From the NCBI GenBank assembly GCA_016707585.1, contig JADJHL010000003.1:62001-126000 (forward strand): DNA of 64,000 nt. The letters run 5' to 3'. The stretch comes from Ignavibacteriales bacterium (GTDB lineage: Bacteria; Bacteroidota; Ignavibacteria; Ignavibacteriales; Ignavibacteriaceae). The position numbers were made by a program, and so were the translations under genes. Positions within the stretch are counted from its first letter, which is position 1; each line of letters starts with the position of its first letter. The notes below the pieces were generated by a model. It was not told the DNA's origin and ran no database searches. It saw only the letters and a list, made by a program, of their open reading frames with translations. This document shows, in pieces, positions 9,254 to 17,507 of this stretch.

Positions 9254-9617
9254 AATCAATATCTTTCTTTTGCAACGATTTAATTAATCCAGCAATCATT
9301 TTTTGAATTTCATCAATTTTATTGGTGGACATTTTTAATTTCTCTTCTGTAATAAAATTCAAATCATAAGACAGAATAATTTGGGTATCCAATTCGCATG
9401 ATGAAGCATAAGCAATTTCTAAAAATCTATTAAACTGTTTTTCTGAAAAATGTCCTGAGCCTTCAGCAATATTTGAAGGAATAGAAATTACGGCTCTTCG
9501 GATCTGAGAAGTTAAAGAATAAGTTTCATCTTTTGGGAAAATTGAAGTTAGTTCATAAATGAACTTTACTAATTCTCTTCCTTTTTGCCAGACTTTTAAT
9601 TCTTTATAATTATGCAT
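9252..9617 (-). CDS. Four-helix-bundle protein (23S rRNA IVP family)
   Basis: 121-residue protein with the family hallmarks YKELKVWQKGRELVKFIYEL, LTSQIRRAVISIPSNIAEG and a C-terminal helix pair (FNRFLEIAYASSCELDTQI). Relatives are encoded inside 23S rRNA intervening sequences or as lone genes, and the diversity-generating-retroelement protein Avd is a structural cousin; all form pentameric helical barrels with a basic surface that can bind nucleic acid. Its cellular role is unknown. It is not a complex I subunit. Its stop overlaps the nuoD start by one base, so it is co-transcribed and probably translationally coupled with the respiratory operon. No reverse transcriptase or rRNA gene lies in this window. 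Confidence 0.9.
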   Translation of the reverse strand: MHNYKELKVWQKGRELVKFIYELTSIFPKDETYSLTSQIRRAVISIPSNIAEGSGHFSEKQFNRFLEIAYASSCELDTQIILSYDLNFITEEKLKMSTNKIDEIQKMIAGLIKSLQKKDID

Positions 9618-9618
9618 T

Positions 9619-9655
9619 ATATCTCAAATCTAAGTACTCATTACTCATATCTAAT
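9619..9655. repeat. Heptamer array, nuoC-side arm
   Basis: Read on the minus strand this gives GATATGA, GTAATGA, GTACTTA, GATTTGA, GATATAA, starting at the nuoC stop codon and ending at the start of the four-helix-bundle gene. It is the inverted partner of 9214-9253. Confidence 0.6.
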
Positions 9656-10139
9656 AAGGAACTTTCATTCCCTGGTAGAACTCAGGATTTTCATAATCTT
9701 TTCTTAAAGGATAACCAGCATCCCAATCATACGGCATTAAAATTCTTCTTAAATCAGGATGATTTAAGAAAATAATTCCAAGTAAATCATAAGCTTCACG
9801 CTCGTGCCAATCTGATGCTTTCCAAACTTCTGTAACACTTGAAACTTCTGGCTTATTTCTATCCGTAGAAACCTTTAAAGTTATTTTATGTTTAAACTTT
9901 GTAGATCCTAAATGATAATAAACACTTAATAATCCAGATTTAGGTTCATCAACACCGGATAGATTCATCAAATCATCAAACAATAATTCTGATGAATCTC
10001 GTAAGAAAAGACATAACTTATCAATCTCTAAAGCTGATGCTAAAAGTATTGGTTCTGTAGGTTGATCTGTTTTTAATTCCAGACTTGAAGCTGGAAAGTT
10101 ATCTTTTAATAATTGGAAAATTTCTTCAGCTTTTTTCAT
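9651..10139 (-). CDS. nuoC: NADH-quinone oxidoreductase subunit C
   Basis: 30-kDa-type peripheral-arm subunit of complex I, 162 residues, not fused to NuoD. The family signature is EREAYDLLGIIFLNHPDLRR, followed by ILMPYDWDAGYPLRKDYE. The start ATG overlaps the nuoB stop by 4 nt. The stop codon TAG lies exactly at the edge of the heptamer array flanking the inserted four-helix-bundle gene. The C-terminus is complete (PEFYQGMKVPY). Confidence 0.94.
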   Translation of the reverse strand: MKKAEEIFQLLKDNFPASSLELKTDQPTEPILLASALEIDKLCLFLRDSSELLFDDLMNLSGVDEPKSGLLSVYYHLGSTKFKHKITLKVSTDRNKPEVSSVTEVWKASDWHEREAYDLLGIIFLNHPDLRRILMPYDWDAGYPLRKDYENPEFYQGMKVPY

Positions 10140-10627
10140 GCAGTTTTCTTAATCATACTTTCGTTACGGATTTTTTCTTGAAGTTTTAACAATCCCTCAA
10201 GCAAAGCTTCTGGTCTTGGAGGGCAGCCAGGTACATAAACGTCAACAGGAATTACTCTATCCACACCTTTTAAAACGTGATAGCCGTGCTCCCAGTAAGG
10301 ACCACCACAATTAGCACAACTTCCCATAGAAATTATATACTTTGGTTCTGGCATTTGCTCATAGAGTCTTTTAATTCTTGTTGCCATTTTAAGGGTTACT
10401 GTACCGGATATAATAATAATATCAGCTTGTCTGGGTGAAGGGCGGGGAATAACTCCAAATCTATCAAAATCATAGTGTGATGCTGAAGTAGCCATCATTT
10501 CAATCGCACAGCAAGCTAATCCAAAGCTTACTTGCCATAATGATGATAATCGAGCCCAGTTTAGCAAATCCTCAGCAGTTGCTACAACAATATTTCCATC
10601 ATTAAATTCTTTATCTAAAAAACCCAT
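10136..10627 (-). CDS. nuoB: NADH-quinone oxidoreductase subunit B
   Basis: Carries terminal cluster N2, the electron donor to quinone. The 163-residue protein shows the unusual tandem-cysteine ligand set: FGLACCAIEMM (about residues 35-45), the more distal MGSCANCGGPYW, and VPGCPPRPEAL. It starts 4 nt after nuoA and overlaps nuoC by 4 nt. Size and motifs are standard. Confidence 0.96.
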   Translation of the reverse strand: MGFLDKEFNDGNIVVATAEDLLNWARLSSLWQVSFGLACCAIEMMATSASHYDFDRFGVIPRPSPRQADIIIISGTVTLKMATRIKRLYEQMPEPKYIISMGSCANCGGPYWEHGYHVLKGVDRVIPVDVYVPGCPPRPEALLEGLLKLQEKIRNESMIKKTA

Positions 10628-10631
10628 AAAA

Positions 10632-11063
10632 TCAAGCCTCTACCAATTCTTTATCAACTTTTGGTTTAATTGAATCTTTCTTGATTGAAGGAGGAACAAC
10701 TCTGGGTTTTTCCCACTCTAGATCGCCTTTGCGCCATTCGTAAGCCATTCCCAAACCTAAAAGTACTAAAAATATTCCGCCTATTAAGAAACCTGTCATC
10801 CCAAAATCTTTGTAAACCAAAGCCCATGGAATTAGCAATACTACTTCCACATCAAAGATTAAGAAGATAAGAGCAACTACGTAAAATCTTATATTAAATT
10901 TTATCCAGGGAGATCCTTCAGGATTTTCACCGCATTCATATGTGGTTAATTTTTCCTTTGTTGGTCTTGCGGGACGAATGAGTTTTGCGAAGTAAACTAT
11001 ACCAACAACAAATATTATTGCCATTAGTATAAATATGAAGGCTTTTCCGAATTCTGTCAGCAT
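10632..11063 (-). CDS. nuoA: NADH-quinone oxidoreductase subunit A
   Basis: Three-helix membrane subunit of complex I; first gene of the operon. The loop YECGENPEGSPWIKFNIRFY (about residues 42-61) with its conserved Cys is present. An upstream in-frame TTG at 11087 would add eight residues, but that TTG is part of the predicted -7 promoter element (TAATTTTG), so the ATG at 11063 (MLTEFGKAFIFILM) is the better start. The C-terminal tail beyond the third helix is long and charged. Confidence 0.93.
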   Translation of the reverse strand: MLTEFGKAFIFILMAIIFVVGIVYFAKLIRPARPTKEKLTTYECGENPEGSPWIKFNIRFYVVALIFLIFDVEVVLLIPWALVYKDFGMTGFLIGGIFLVLLGLGMAYEWRKGDLEWEKPRVVPPSIKKDSIKPKVDKELVEA

Positions 11064-11084
11064 TACTTTTAAAAAATTTTGAAC

Positions 11085-11115
11085 CAAAATTACGATTGCT
11101 ACATTGGAATGTCAA
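11085..11115 (-). promoter_or_regulatory. Predicted nuo operon promoter
   Basis: Minus strand: TTGACA (11110-11115) and TAATTTTG (11085-11092), with 20 nt between the TTG and the TA. This matches the Bacteroidota promoter pattern and places the transcript start about 15 nt upstream of the nuoA ATG. Confidence 0.6.
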
Positions 11116-11249
11116 GAATTCTTAAACAAAAACATTTCTGATAGCAATATTTTTTATTTATTTCTAAATTTAATTCAAATGATTTAACTATTTTTTAAAA
11201 GAAAAAGAAAAATCTTAATTTTCTATAAGCAATTCATCAAACCAAAATT

Positions 11250-12371
11250 ATGAGACTCACAAAAGCTATAATCAATACTTCTAATCTTAATAAGAACTTT
11301 CTTAATATCAGGAAAAAAGTTGGTAATGTTAAAGTTATGGCTGTTGTAAAGGCTGATGCTTATGGACATGGAGTTAATATTGTTGTTAAAGCCTTAAACT
11401 CTTTGGGAAAACACAAACCTGAGTATTTTGCAGTTGCGACTGCTGACGAGGGTATTGAATTAAGAAAATTAAAGATCATACAGCCAATTTTAATTTTTGA
11501 TCCAATTGATAAATATCAGGTAAATAAGTTTTTTAAGTTTGATTTGATACCAACTGTTTTTACAAATGATCACCTTAATATTCTTTTAAATGAAAAGAAA
11601 AGATTAAAATCCAATAAAAAAATTTTAGTTCATATTAAAATTGATACTGGAATGAATAGGTTAGGTGTTGATTATTCTGAAGCAATTGAGTTTGTCCTAA
11701 AAGTATCTGCAAATCATAATTTTGTTATCGATGGAATATTCACTCACTTTGCAACTTCTGATGAGGCTGGCAGTGAATATGCAAAACTTCAAATCAAAAG
11801 ATTTAATGATGTGATAAAATCATTGAAACAAAGAAAAATAAACTTTGGATTGGTACACGCAGCAAACAGTGGAGCTATAGTTGATTTTCCAGAATCATAT
11901 TATGATATGGTTCGTCCAGGAATATCACTTTATGGGTATTATCCTTCGCTTCAAACCTCAGAATCTATTAAATTGTATCCAGTAATGTCTTTAGTTTCTA
12001 AAGTTGCTACAGTAAAAAAGATTTCTAAAGAGGAATCAATAAGCTATAGCAGACGATATTATACAAAGAATAATACAAAAATCATTTCTGTTCCAATTGG
12101 ATATGCTGATGGTTTTCCAAGATCTTTAACGAACAAAGCACAGGCTATTATAAAAGGGAAAATATATAATCAAGTTGGTACTGTAACGATGGATAGAATT
12201 ATGTTTGATGTTGGAAATGATAATATTATCGTAAATGATGAAGTTATATTGATTGGAAAAAGAGGTAAAAATAAAATTGATGCCTGGGATTGGTCAAAAA
12301 AAATAAATACAATTCCTTATGAAGTTACTTGTGGAATCAGTAAACGTGTTCCTAGAATTGTAAAGAATTAA
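11250..12371 (+). CDS. alr: Alanine racemase
   Basis: PLP enzyme interconverting L- and D-alanine for peptidoglycan. The PLP lysine is in VKVMAVVKADAYGHG (about residues 27-41). The C-terminal domain holds the catalytic Tyr region (ISYSRRYYTKNNTKIISV) and VGTVTMDRIMFDVG. At 373 residues it is full length. It is transcribed divergently from nuoA. Its stop codon overlaps the next gene's ATG by one base, indicating an operon with the two genes that follow. Confidence 0.94.
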   Translation: MRLTKAIINTSNLNKNFLNIRKKVGNVKVMAVVKADAYGHGVNIVVKALNSLGKHKPEYFAVATADEGIELRKLKIIQPILIFDPIDKYQVNKFFKFDLIPTVFTNDHLNILLNEKKRLKSNKKILVHIKIDTGMNRLGVDYSEAIEFVLKVSANHNFVIDGIFTHFATSDEAGSEYAKLQIKRFNDVIKSLKQRKINFGLVHAANSGAIVDFPESYYDMVRPGISLYGYYPSLQTSESIKLYPVMSLVSKVATVKKISKEESISYSRRYYTKNNTKIISVPIGYADGFPRSLTNKAQAIIKGKIYNQVGTVTMDRIMFDVGNDNIIVNDEVILIGKRGKNKIDAWDWSKKINTIPYEVTCGISKRVPRIVKN

Positions 12372-13234
12372 TGGATTTAATTAAACATTACATAAATCAA
12401 AGTATATCAATTGCTGCAAATAATTTGCGTTTGACGAATCAACAGATTGAAGTTGTGGCATTGCTTAAAGAAGCTGTTACACTTTCAGATAATTTAAGTG
12501 ATGATTTAATTGATATGAAAAAGATTACAGAACTATCCACACTGGCAATTCGATTGAATGACATTTATAATTCACTTACACAAAATCCAATAGATTTTTT
12601 AAAAGTATCAGATCAATTTAAAGAGCATAGCAGGTTTTTAATTAAAGATTTAGGGCATATGCTCGATATTACCACTCCGGTTTTATTTAAATCTGCAATT
12701 GAAAAATTAAAAGGATCAGAAATATTTCCTAAAGAAGAAATAAAGATTGATCTATCAAAAAGAATATATGATGACGAACCTTTTGTTAAAGCTGATACTG
12801 AAGAAATAAAAGAGGAAATTATTTTTTCTGAAGATATTGTAAGTGAAGATGAAGAATTAATACAAAAATTTGAACCTACAATATTAAATCCAATTAAACC
12901 GATTGATAATCTTCTTAAAAGGGTTGCTAACAACGAAATTGATTATGAAGAACTTACAAAGTTTTCTAAAATTATGGATGAGAATGCAATACTTTCGAGA
13001 AAAATAGGTTTTGAAATTTTATCAGGTATGCATCGCATAATTTCTAAAGCATTAATATTAATTAGAAATCGTGATTTAATGCCCGGTAAAGAAGTTATTG
13101 AAAATTTAAGAGCTTGTTTGATTGTAATTGTTGCTGTTGTTCGCGGCAAAGATGTTGATATAAATAATTACTTAAACAAAGCTGAACAATTTGGAAATCA
13201 AATAATAAAAATAAAAAGTAAGGAACAAGAGTAA
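12371..13234 (+). CDS. Conserved hypothetical helical protein
   Basis: I do not recognise this 287-residue protein. It is soluble, with no signal peptide or membrane segment, and appears largely helical. There are two helical regions (about 1-120 and 185-280) joined by a very acidic linker (about 125-175, rich in Glu and Asp). It overlaps alr by one base and the downstream nucleotidyltransferase by one base, so it is made with cell-envelope precursor enzymes. No catalytic motif is visible. Confidence 0.8.
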   Translation: MDLIKHYINQSISIAANNLRLTNQQIEVVALLKEAVTLSDNLSDDLIDMKKITELSTLAIRLNDIYNSLTQNPIDFLKVSDQFKEHSRFLIKDLGHMLDITTPVLFKSAIEKLKGSEIFPKEEIKIDLSKRIYDDEPFVKADTEEIKEEIIFSEDIVSEDEELIQKFEPTILNPIKPIDNLLKRVANNEIDYEELTKFSKIMDENAILSRKIGFEILSGMHRIISKALILIRNRDLMPGKEVIENLRACLIVIVAVVRGKDVDINNYLNKAEQFGNQIIKIKSKEQE

Positions 13235-14301
13235 TGAAGCTTTTCGCTGTTATTATGGCAGGCGGAGTCGGTTCGCGGTTTTGGCCAAGAAGTAAAAAAA
13301 GAACACCAAAGCAATTGTTAAAAATATTTGGTGAAGACACAATGATTCAGGCTACAGTCAATCGTTTGGCTGGATTAGTGGAAAAAGAAAATATTTTTGT
13401 AATTACAAATGAGTTGCAACGTGCAGAAGTTATAAACCAGTTAAGTGACGTTCCTGTTGAAAATATTATCGAAGAACCATTTGGAAGAAACACAGCAGCG
13501 TGTATTGGTTTGGCTTCGGTAATTGTAAAAGCAAAAGATAAAGATGCTATCACAATCGTACTACCTGCAGATCATATAATAAAAGATGAAGATAAGTTTA
13601 AAGAAGTTCTTGAGAATGCTGCAAAGTATGCAAATGATTCTAAAGGATTGGTAACAATTGGCATACAACCAACACGACCTGAAACCGGTTATGGATATAT
13701 TCAGATTGACGATAAAGCAGTCTCTAACAATATCCACAAAGTTTTAACATTTGCTGAAAAACCAAATTATGCTACTGCTTTACGATTTGTTGAGAGCGGA
13801 GATTTTTTATGGAACAGCGGAATGTTTATCTGGCGTGCAGACGTTATTCTTGATGAAATAAAAAATTTAATGCCGGATTTGTACGAAGGCTTAGTTGAAA
13901 TTGAAAATAGTTTATCAAGTACAAACTTTAAAGAAAAATTAAAAACTGTTTATGCACAATTAAAAAAGATTTCTATTGATTATGGAATTATGGAAAAATC
14001 TTCAAAAGTATTTCTAACAAAAGGAACATTTAATTGGAGTGATGTTGGGAGCTGGGAAGAAGTGTATCAGTTATCAGAAAAAAATGAAGCTGGCAATGCT
14101 GCAATTGGAAATGTTTACACAAATATGGTTAATGATTCTTATATCTACTCACCAAATAAAGTTACAGCAGTAATTGGACTTGATAACGTAATTGTAATAA
14201 ATCATGGTGATACAGTATTGATTTGCAGACGAGATAAAGCACAGGATGTTAAAGAGATTGTGGATTATCTAAAGATTAATAAAATGGATGAGTATTTATA
14301 G
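13234..14301 (+). CDS. manC: Mannose-1-phosphate guanylyltransferase
   Basis: Makes GDP-mannose from GTP and mannose-1-phosphate for glycan synthesis. The nucleotide-binding signature GGVGSRFWPRSKKRTPKQLL is at residues 10-29, with the family block FAEKPNYATA and the product-site segment FLWNSGMFIW further on. It is 355 residues long and so lacks the fused C-terminal mannose-6-phosphate isomerase domain of longer ManC proteins. It is third in the alr operon. Confidence 0.88.
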   Translation: MKLFAVIMAGGVGSRFWPRSKKRTPKQLLKIFGEDTMIQATVNRLAGLVEKENIFVITNELQRAEVINQLSDVPVENIIEEPFGRNTAACIGLASVIVKAKDKDAITIVLPADHIIKDEDKFKEVLENAAKYANDSKGLVTIGIQPTRPETGYGYIQIDDKAVSNNIHKVLTFAEKPNYATALRFVESGDFLWNSGMFIWRADVILDEIKNLMPDLYEGLVEIENSLSSTNFKEKLKTVYAQLKKISIDYGIMEKSSKVFLTKGTFNWSDVGSWEEVYQLSEKNEAGNAAIGNVYTNMVNDSYIYSPNKVTAVIGLDNVIVINHGDTVLICRRDKAQDVKEIVDYLKINKMDEYL

Positions 14302-14329
14302 TTAATTCGGAAAATTGTTAAGAACATTT

Positions 14330-14337
14330 TAGTTTTG
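14330..14337 (+). promoter_or_regulatory. Possible -7 element for the pyrK-pyrD-folC operon
   Basis: TAGTTTTG matches TAnnTTTG exactly and lies in the 119-nt gap before pyrK, but no convincing TTTG is found at the usual spacing upstream. Confidence 0.35.
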
Positions 14338-14420
14338 AAGTAAAGGATTTTATATCATTTTCAATTCCATCAACTGATTGTACATCCAAAAAATTGTAAC
14401 CGTTATTAAGAGGAAACAGT

Positions 14421-15182
14421 TTGTTTATAGTTAATTCTCCTGTCGTTGAAACTTTACAAGTTCACGAAAATATTTTTATACAAAAAATTCATTCACCTGA
14501 GATTGCAAGCATTATAAAACCCGGACAGTTTTTAAATGTTCGAGTTTCAGTAAATTCTTTCCCATTATTAAGAAGACCTTTTAGTATTTGTGATGTTAAT
14601 GGTGAAAATATTTTTTTAATGTTCAACATTCTAGGAGAAGGAACTAAAATATTAGCTAAAAAGCAAAAGGGAGATTTGATTGATATTCTTGGTCCGCTTG
14701 GTAATGGGTTTAATCTAGAAGGTGAATACAAAAATGCAATCATTGTGGCTGGTGGATTGGGTTCCGCTCCTTTTCCTTTAGTAACAAGAATAATTAAGAA
14801 TTCTAAAAATATTTTATCATTAGTTGGTGGAAGATCCACACAAGATATTATTACTTATGGAATGCAAAATGTTCAAGTTTCAACAGATGATGGTTCACAA
14901 GGATTTAACGGTAATGTTGTTCAATTGTTAGAAAAACATCTTGCAAATATTGATAATAAAACAACTAAGGTATTTGCGTGTGGACCAAATGCAATGTTAA
15001 GAGCTTTAAAAGATTTTTGCATAAAGAATAATCTTGATTGTGAAGTCTCAACAGAATCAGCAATGGCTTGCGGATTTGGAATTTGTCAAGGTTGTCCGAT
15101 TGAATCAACAACAAATGATGATAAATATCTTTTAGTATGCAAAGATGGGCCTGTGTTTAATGTTAAGGATGTTGTGATATGA
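14421..15182 (+). CDS. pyrK: Dihydroorotate dehydrogenase electron-transfer subunit
   Basis: FAD and [2Fe-2S] subunit that lets PyrD (class 1B) pass electrons from dihydroorotate to NAD. An FAD-binding barrel (RRPFSICDV, about residues 52-60) is followed by an NAD domain (VAGGLGSAPFPLVTRI) and a C-terminal cysteine cluster CGFGICQGC with a further Cys in LLVCKDGPVF. The TTG start is supported by AGAGGAAA seven to eight bases upstream. The stop overlaps the pyrD ATG. At 253 residues it is a normal length. Confidence 0.92.
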   Translation: MFIVNSPVVETLQVHENIFIQKIHSPEIASIIKPGQFLNVRVSVNSFPLLRRPFSICDVNGENIFLMFNILGEGTKILAKKQKGDLIDILGPLGNGFNLEGEYKNAIIVAGGLGSAPFPLVTRIIKNSKNILSLVGGRSTQDIITYGMQNVQVSTDDGSQGFNGNVVQLLEKHLANIDNKTTKVFACGPNAMLRALKDFCIKNNLDCEVSTESAMACGFGICQGCPIESTTNDDKYLLVCKDGPVFNVKDVVI

Positions 15183-16096
15183 GCAATATCGATTTATCAG
15201 TTAATATTGGCTCATTAAAATTGCGTAATCCTATAATGCTTGCTTCAGGCACTGTTGGATATGGAAATGAGATTTCAGAGTTTTCTGATTTAAACAAACT
15301 TGGTGCAATTGTTACAAAATCCTTAAGCTTAAAACCTAGAAAAGGAAATCCACCACAGCGAATAGTTGAAACTCCTGCCGGAATGTTAAACGCAATTGGA
15401 TTAGCAAATGTTGGTGTTGATGTGTTTTTAAAAGAAAAGATTCCTTTCTTAAAACAATTTGATGTACCATTAATCTGTAACATAGCTGCAAGTAGTGTTG
15501 AAGAATATGTTGAGTGTACAAGAAATTTAACTTCTGAAGAAACAATAAAAGCTTTTGAGATTAACGTTTCTTGTCCTAATGTTAAAGAGGGCGGATTACA
15601 ATTTGGCAATGATGTTAACGCAGTTGCAAATGTAACTGCAAAAGTTCGTGCTGTAACTAATAAACCATTGATAATAAAATTATCTCCAAATGTTTCTTAT
15701 ATATCTGAGTTTGCAAAAGTTGTAAAGGATGAAGGTGGCGATGCAGTTTCAGCAATCAATACATTAGTTGGAACTTCTTTTAATATCTTTACTAAGAAAC
15801 CAAAAATATTTAATGTTAATGGCGGACTTTCCGGTCCAGCAATCAAACCAATTGCTCTTGCAAAAGTTTTGGAGATTTCTCGTAAAGTTGATATCCCAAT
15901 AATTGGTATTGGTGGAATTATGAATTGGCAGGATGTTGTAGAGTTTATGATTGTTGGTGCAAGTGCTGTGCAAATTGGTACTTTAAATTTTATTGATCCA
16001 ACTGCGCCGGAAAAGATTATAAAACAATTAGAAGATTATTGTATTGCAAGTAATGTTGAAAAATTATCTAACTTAACTGCATCATATATATTATAA
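15179..16096 (+). CDS. pyrD: Dihydroorotate dehydrogenase, class 1B catalytic subunit
   Basis: FMN enzyme of pyrimidine synthesis converting dihydroorotate to orotate. Family blocks are LRNPIMLASGTVGYG near the N-terminus, FEINVSCPNVKEGG containing the catalytic Cys, INTLVGTSFN, and the FMN phosphate site GIGGIMNWQDVVEFMIVGA. 305 residues, full length. It is translationally coupled to pyrK (ATGA overlap), as expected for a class 1B heterotetramer, and followed 3 nt later by folC. Confidence 0.95.
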   Translation: MSNIDLSVNIGSLKLRNPIMLASGTVGYGNEISEFSDLNKLGAIVTKSLSLKPRKGNPPQRIVETPAGMLNAIGLANVGVDVFLKEKIPFLKQFDVPLICNIAASSVEEYVECTRNLTSEETIKAFEINVSCPNVKEGGLQFGNDVNAVANVTAKVRAVTNKPLIIKLSPNVSYISEFAKVVKDEGGDAVSAINTLVGTSFNIFTKKPKIFNVNGGLSGPAIKPIALAKVLEISRKVDIPIIGIGGIMNWQDVVEFMIVGASAVQIGTLNFIDPTAPEKIIKQLEDYCIASNVEKLSNLTASYIL

Positions 16097-16098
16097 AA

Positions 16099-17361
16099 AT
16101 GGATATTCAGGAATCATTAAATAAATTATTTGCTCTCCATACGTTTGGAATCAAACTTGGTTTAGATAATATCAAATCATTTCTTGATAAAATTGGTAAT
16201 CCGCAAAAGAGATTAAAAACTATTCATGTTGCTGGTTCAAATGGAAAGGGAAGTACATCATCTTTTATCGCAAGTATATTAATGGAAAATAATTACAAAG
16301 TTGGATTATATACTTCACCACATTTTGTAAAATTTAACGAACGAATATCTATTAATGGCAAACTTATATCCAATGAATATATTGCAAACTTTGTAGATAA
16401 ATATCAAAAATATATTGATGAGTTTGGGTTGACTTTTTTTGAAGTTACTACTGCAATGGCATTTGAATATTTTGTTGATGCCAATGTTGATTATGCAGTA
16501 ATTGAAACAGGTTTAGGCGGAAGACTTGATGCAACAAATGTATTAAATCCCTTGGCTTGTGTTATTACATCAATTAGCCTGGAACATACAAATGTTCTTG
16601 GAGATAAGATTGAAGGAATAGCATTTGAAAAATCTGAGATTATTAAAAATCATTGCAAAACATTTATTGGTATGTTACCGGAAGAAGCAATAAAAGTTGT
16701 AGAAAAAAAATGTAACCAGGTAAACTCAGAACTATTTTGTCTTGAAGAATATATTATTGAAAAGAATAATCATATAGAACTTTATACAGAAGAATTAGAA
16801 TTTGATGATTGGAAAGTTCCACTTATTGGTAAACATCAAAAATATAATGCTGCTTTAGCTTCGCTTTGTATTGTTAAAAGTTTTGATATTGATGATCCAT
16901 CTGTGATTACTGATGGGATTAAAAATGTTGTTAAGAATACTAAACTGCAAGGTCGATATGAAATCATATCTCAAAAACCAAAAATAATTTTAGACTCAGC
17001 GCATAATTCTGAAGGGATAAAAAGTTTAATTACAGAATTTTCAATGGAAAGATCGAACTATAAAAAATCGTCTATTCTATTTGGCGTGATGAAAGATAAA
17101 AACATTGAAGAAATGTTAACCCTAATCAAAAATTCTTTTGATGATTTTTATTTTTATCATATTGATTATGAACGTGCAGCGGAATATACAGAACTTAAAA
17201 ATATTGCAGATAATCTGAACATAAAGTTTGAAGTTATTGCTAGTCTTAAAGAATTTTTATCAAAACAATTAAACGGGGATAAAGCTAATTGCCTTGTTGT
17301 TGCAGGAAGTATGTATTTATTAGGAGATGTAAAATCTATTTTACCTGAAATTCTTTCTTGA
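16099..17361 (+). CDS. folC: Folylpolyglutamate synthase / dihydrofolate synthase
   Basis: Mur-ligase-type ATP enzyme that adds glutamate to folates. The P-loop is HVAGSNGKGSTSSFIASIL (about residues 43-61), followed by YTSPHFVKFNERI and the Mg-binding segment ETGLGGRLDATN, ending with the C-terminal ligase domain (DSAHNSEGIKSL). 420 residues, full length. It is third in the pyrK-pyrD operon. A separate folP lies at 54214. Confidence 0.93.
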   Translation: MDIQESLNKLFALHTFGIKLGLDNIKSFLDKIGNPQKRLKTIHVAGSNGKGSTSSFIASILMENNYKVGLYTSPHFVKFNERISINGKLISNEYIANFVDKYQKYIDEFGLTFFEVTTAMAFEYFVDANVDYAVIETGLGGRLDATNVLNPLACVITSISLEHTNVLGDKIEGIAFEKSEIIKNHCKTFIGMLPEEAIKVVEKKCNQVNSELFCLEEYIIEKNNHIELYTEELEFDDWKVPLIGKHQKYNAALASLCIVKSFDIDDPSVITDGIKNVVKNTKLQGRYEIISQKPKIILDSAHNSEGIKSLITEFSMERSNYKKSSILFGVMKDKNIEEMLTLIKNSFDDFYFYHIDYERAAEYTELKNIADNLNIKFEVIASLKEFLSKQLNGDKANCLVVAGSMYLLGDVKSILPEILS

Positions 17362-17388
17362 CAATAGTGATACAAGTCTTTAATTTTG
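17358..17388 (+). promoter_or_regulatory. Predicted rho promoter
   Basis: TTG (17358-17360, in TTGACA) and TAATTTTG (17381-17388) are 20 nt apart, an excellent match to the Bacteroidota pattern. The predicted transcript would have a leader of roughly 115 nt before the rho ATG, long enough for the autoregulation known for rho in other bacteria. Confidence 0.6.
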
Positions 17389-17507
17389 ATTAAGACCTCG
17401 AGTTCATTTCATAGATTTAAGAAACACCACGAGAGCTTATCAGGATTTAACCAATTTGAAAACAATTTTAATTTTAACTACTAAACAAACAAATAATAGG
17501 TACCGCA

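Larger units (their letters stand above)
9214..9655 (-). mobile_element. Candidate IVS-like element (four-helix-bundle gene with inverted heptamer arms)
   Basis: A gene of the 23S-rRNA intervening-sequence protein family sits between nuoC and nuoD, where most nuo operons have nothing. It is bounded by two AT-rich arms, each built of loosely repeated 7-mers: 9214-9253 and 9619-9655. The arms are in inverted orientation; aligning one with the reverse complement of the other gives 18 of 26 matches by eye. In the mRNA they could pair into a long imperfect stem with the ORF in the loop, as in 23S rRNA intervening sequences. Mobility is inferred. Confidence 0.5.

Noticed and set aside
9252..9617. 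Diversity-generating retroelement (Avd protein)
   Set aside because: The protein belongs to the same fold family, but no reverse transcriptase, template repeat or variable repeat is in the window.
11064..11087. TTG start for nuoA
   Set aside because: The TTG is part of the predicted -7 promoter element and the ATG at 11063 gives the usual NuoA N-terminus.
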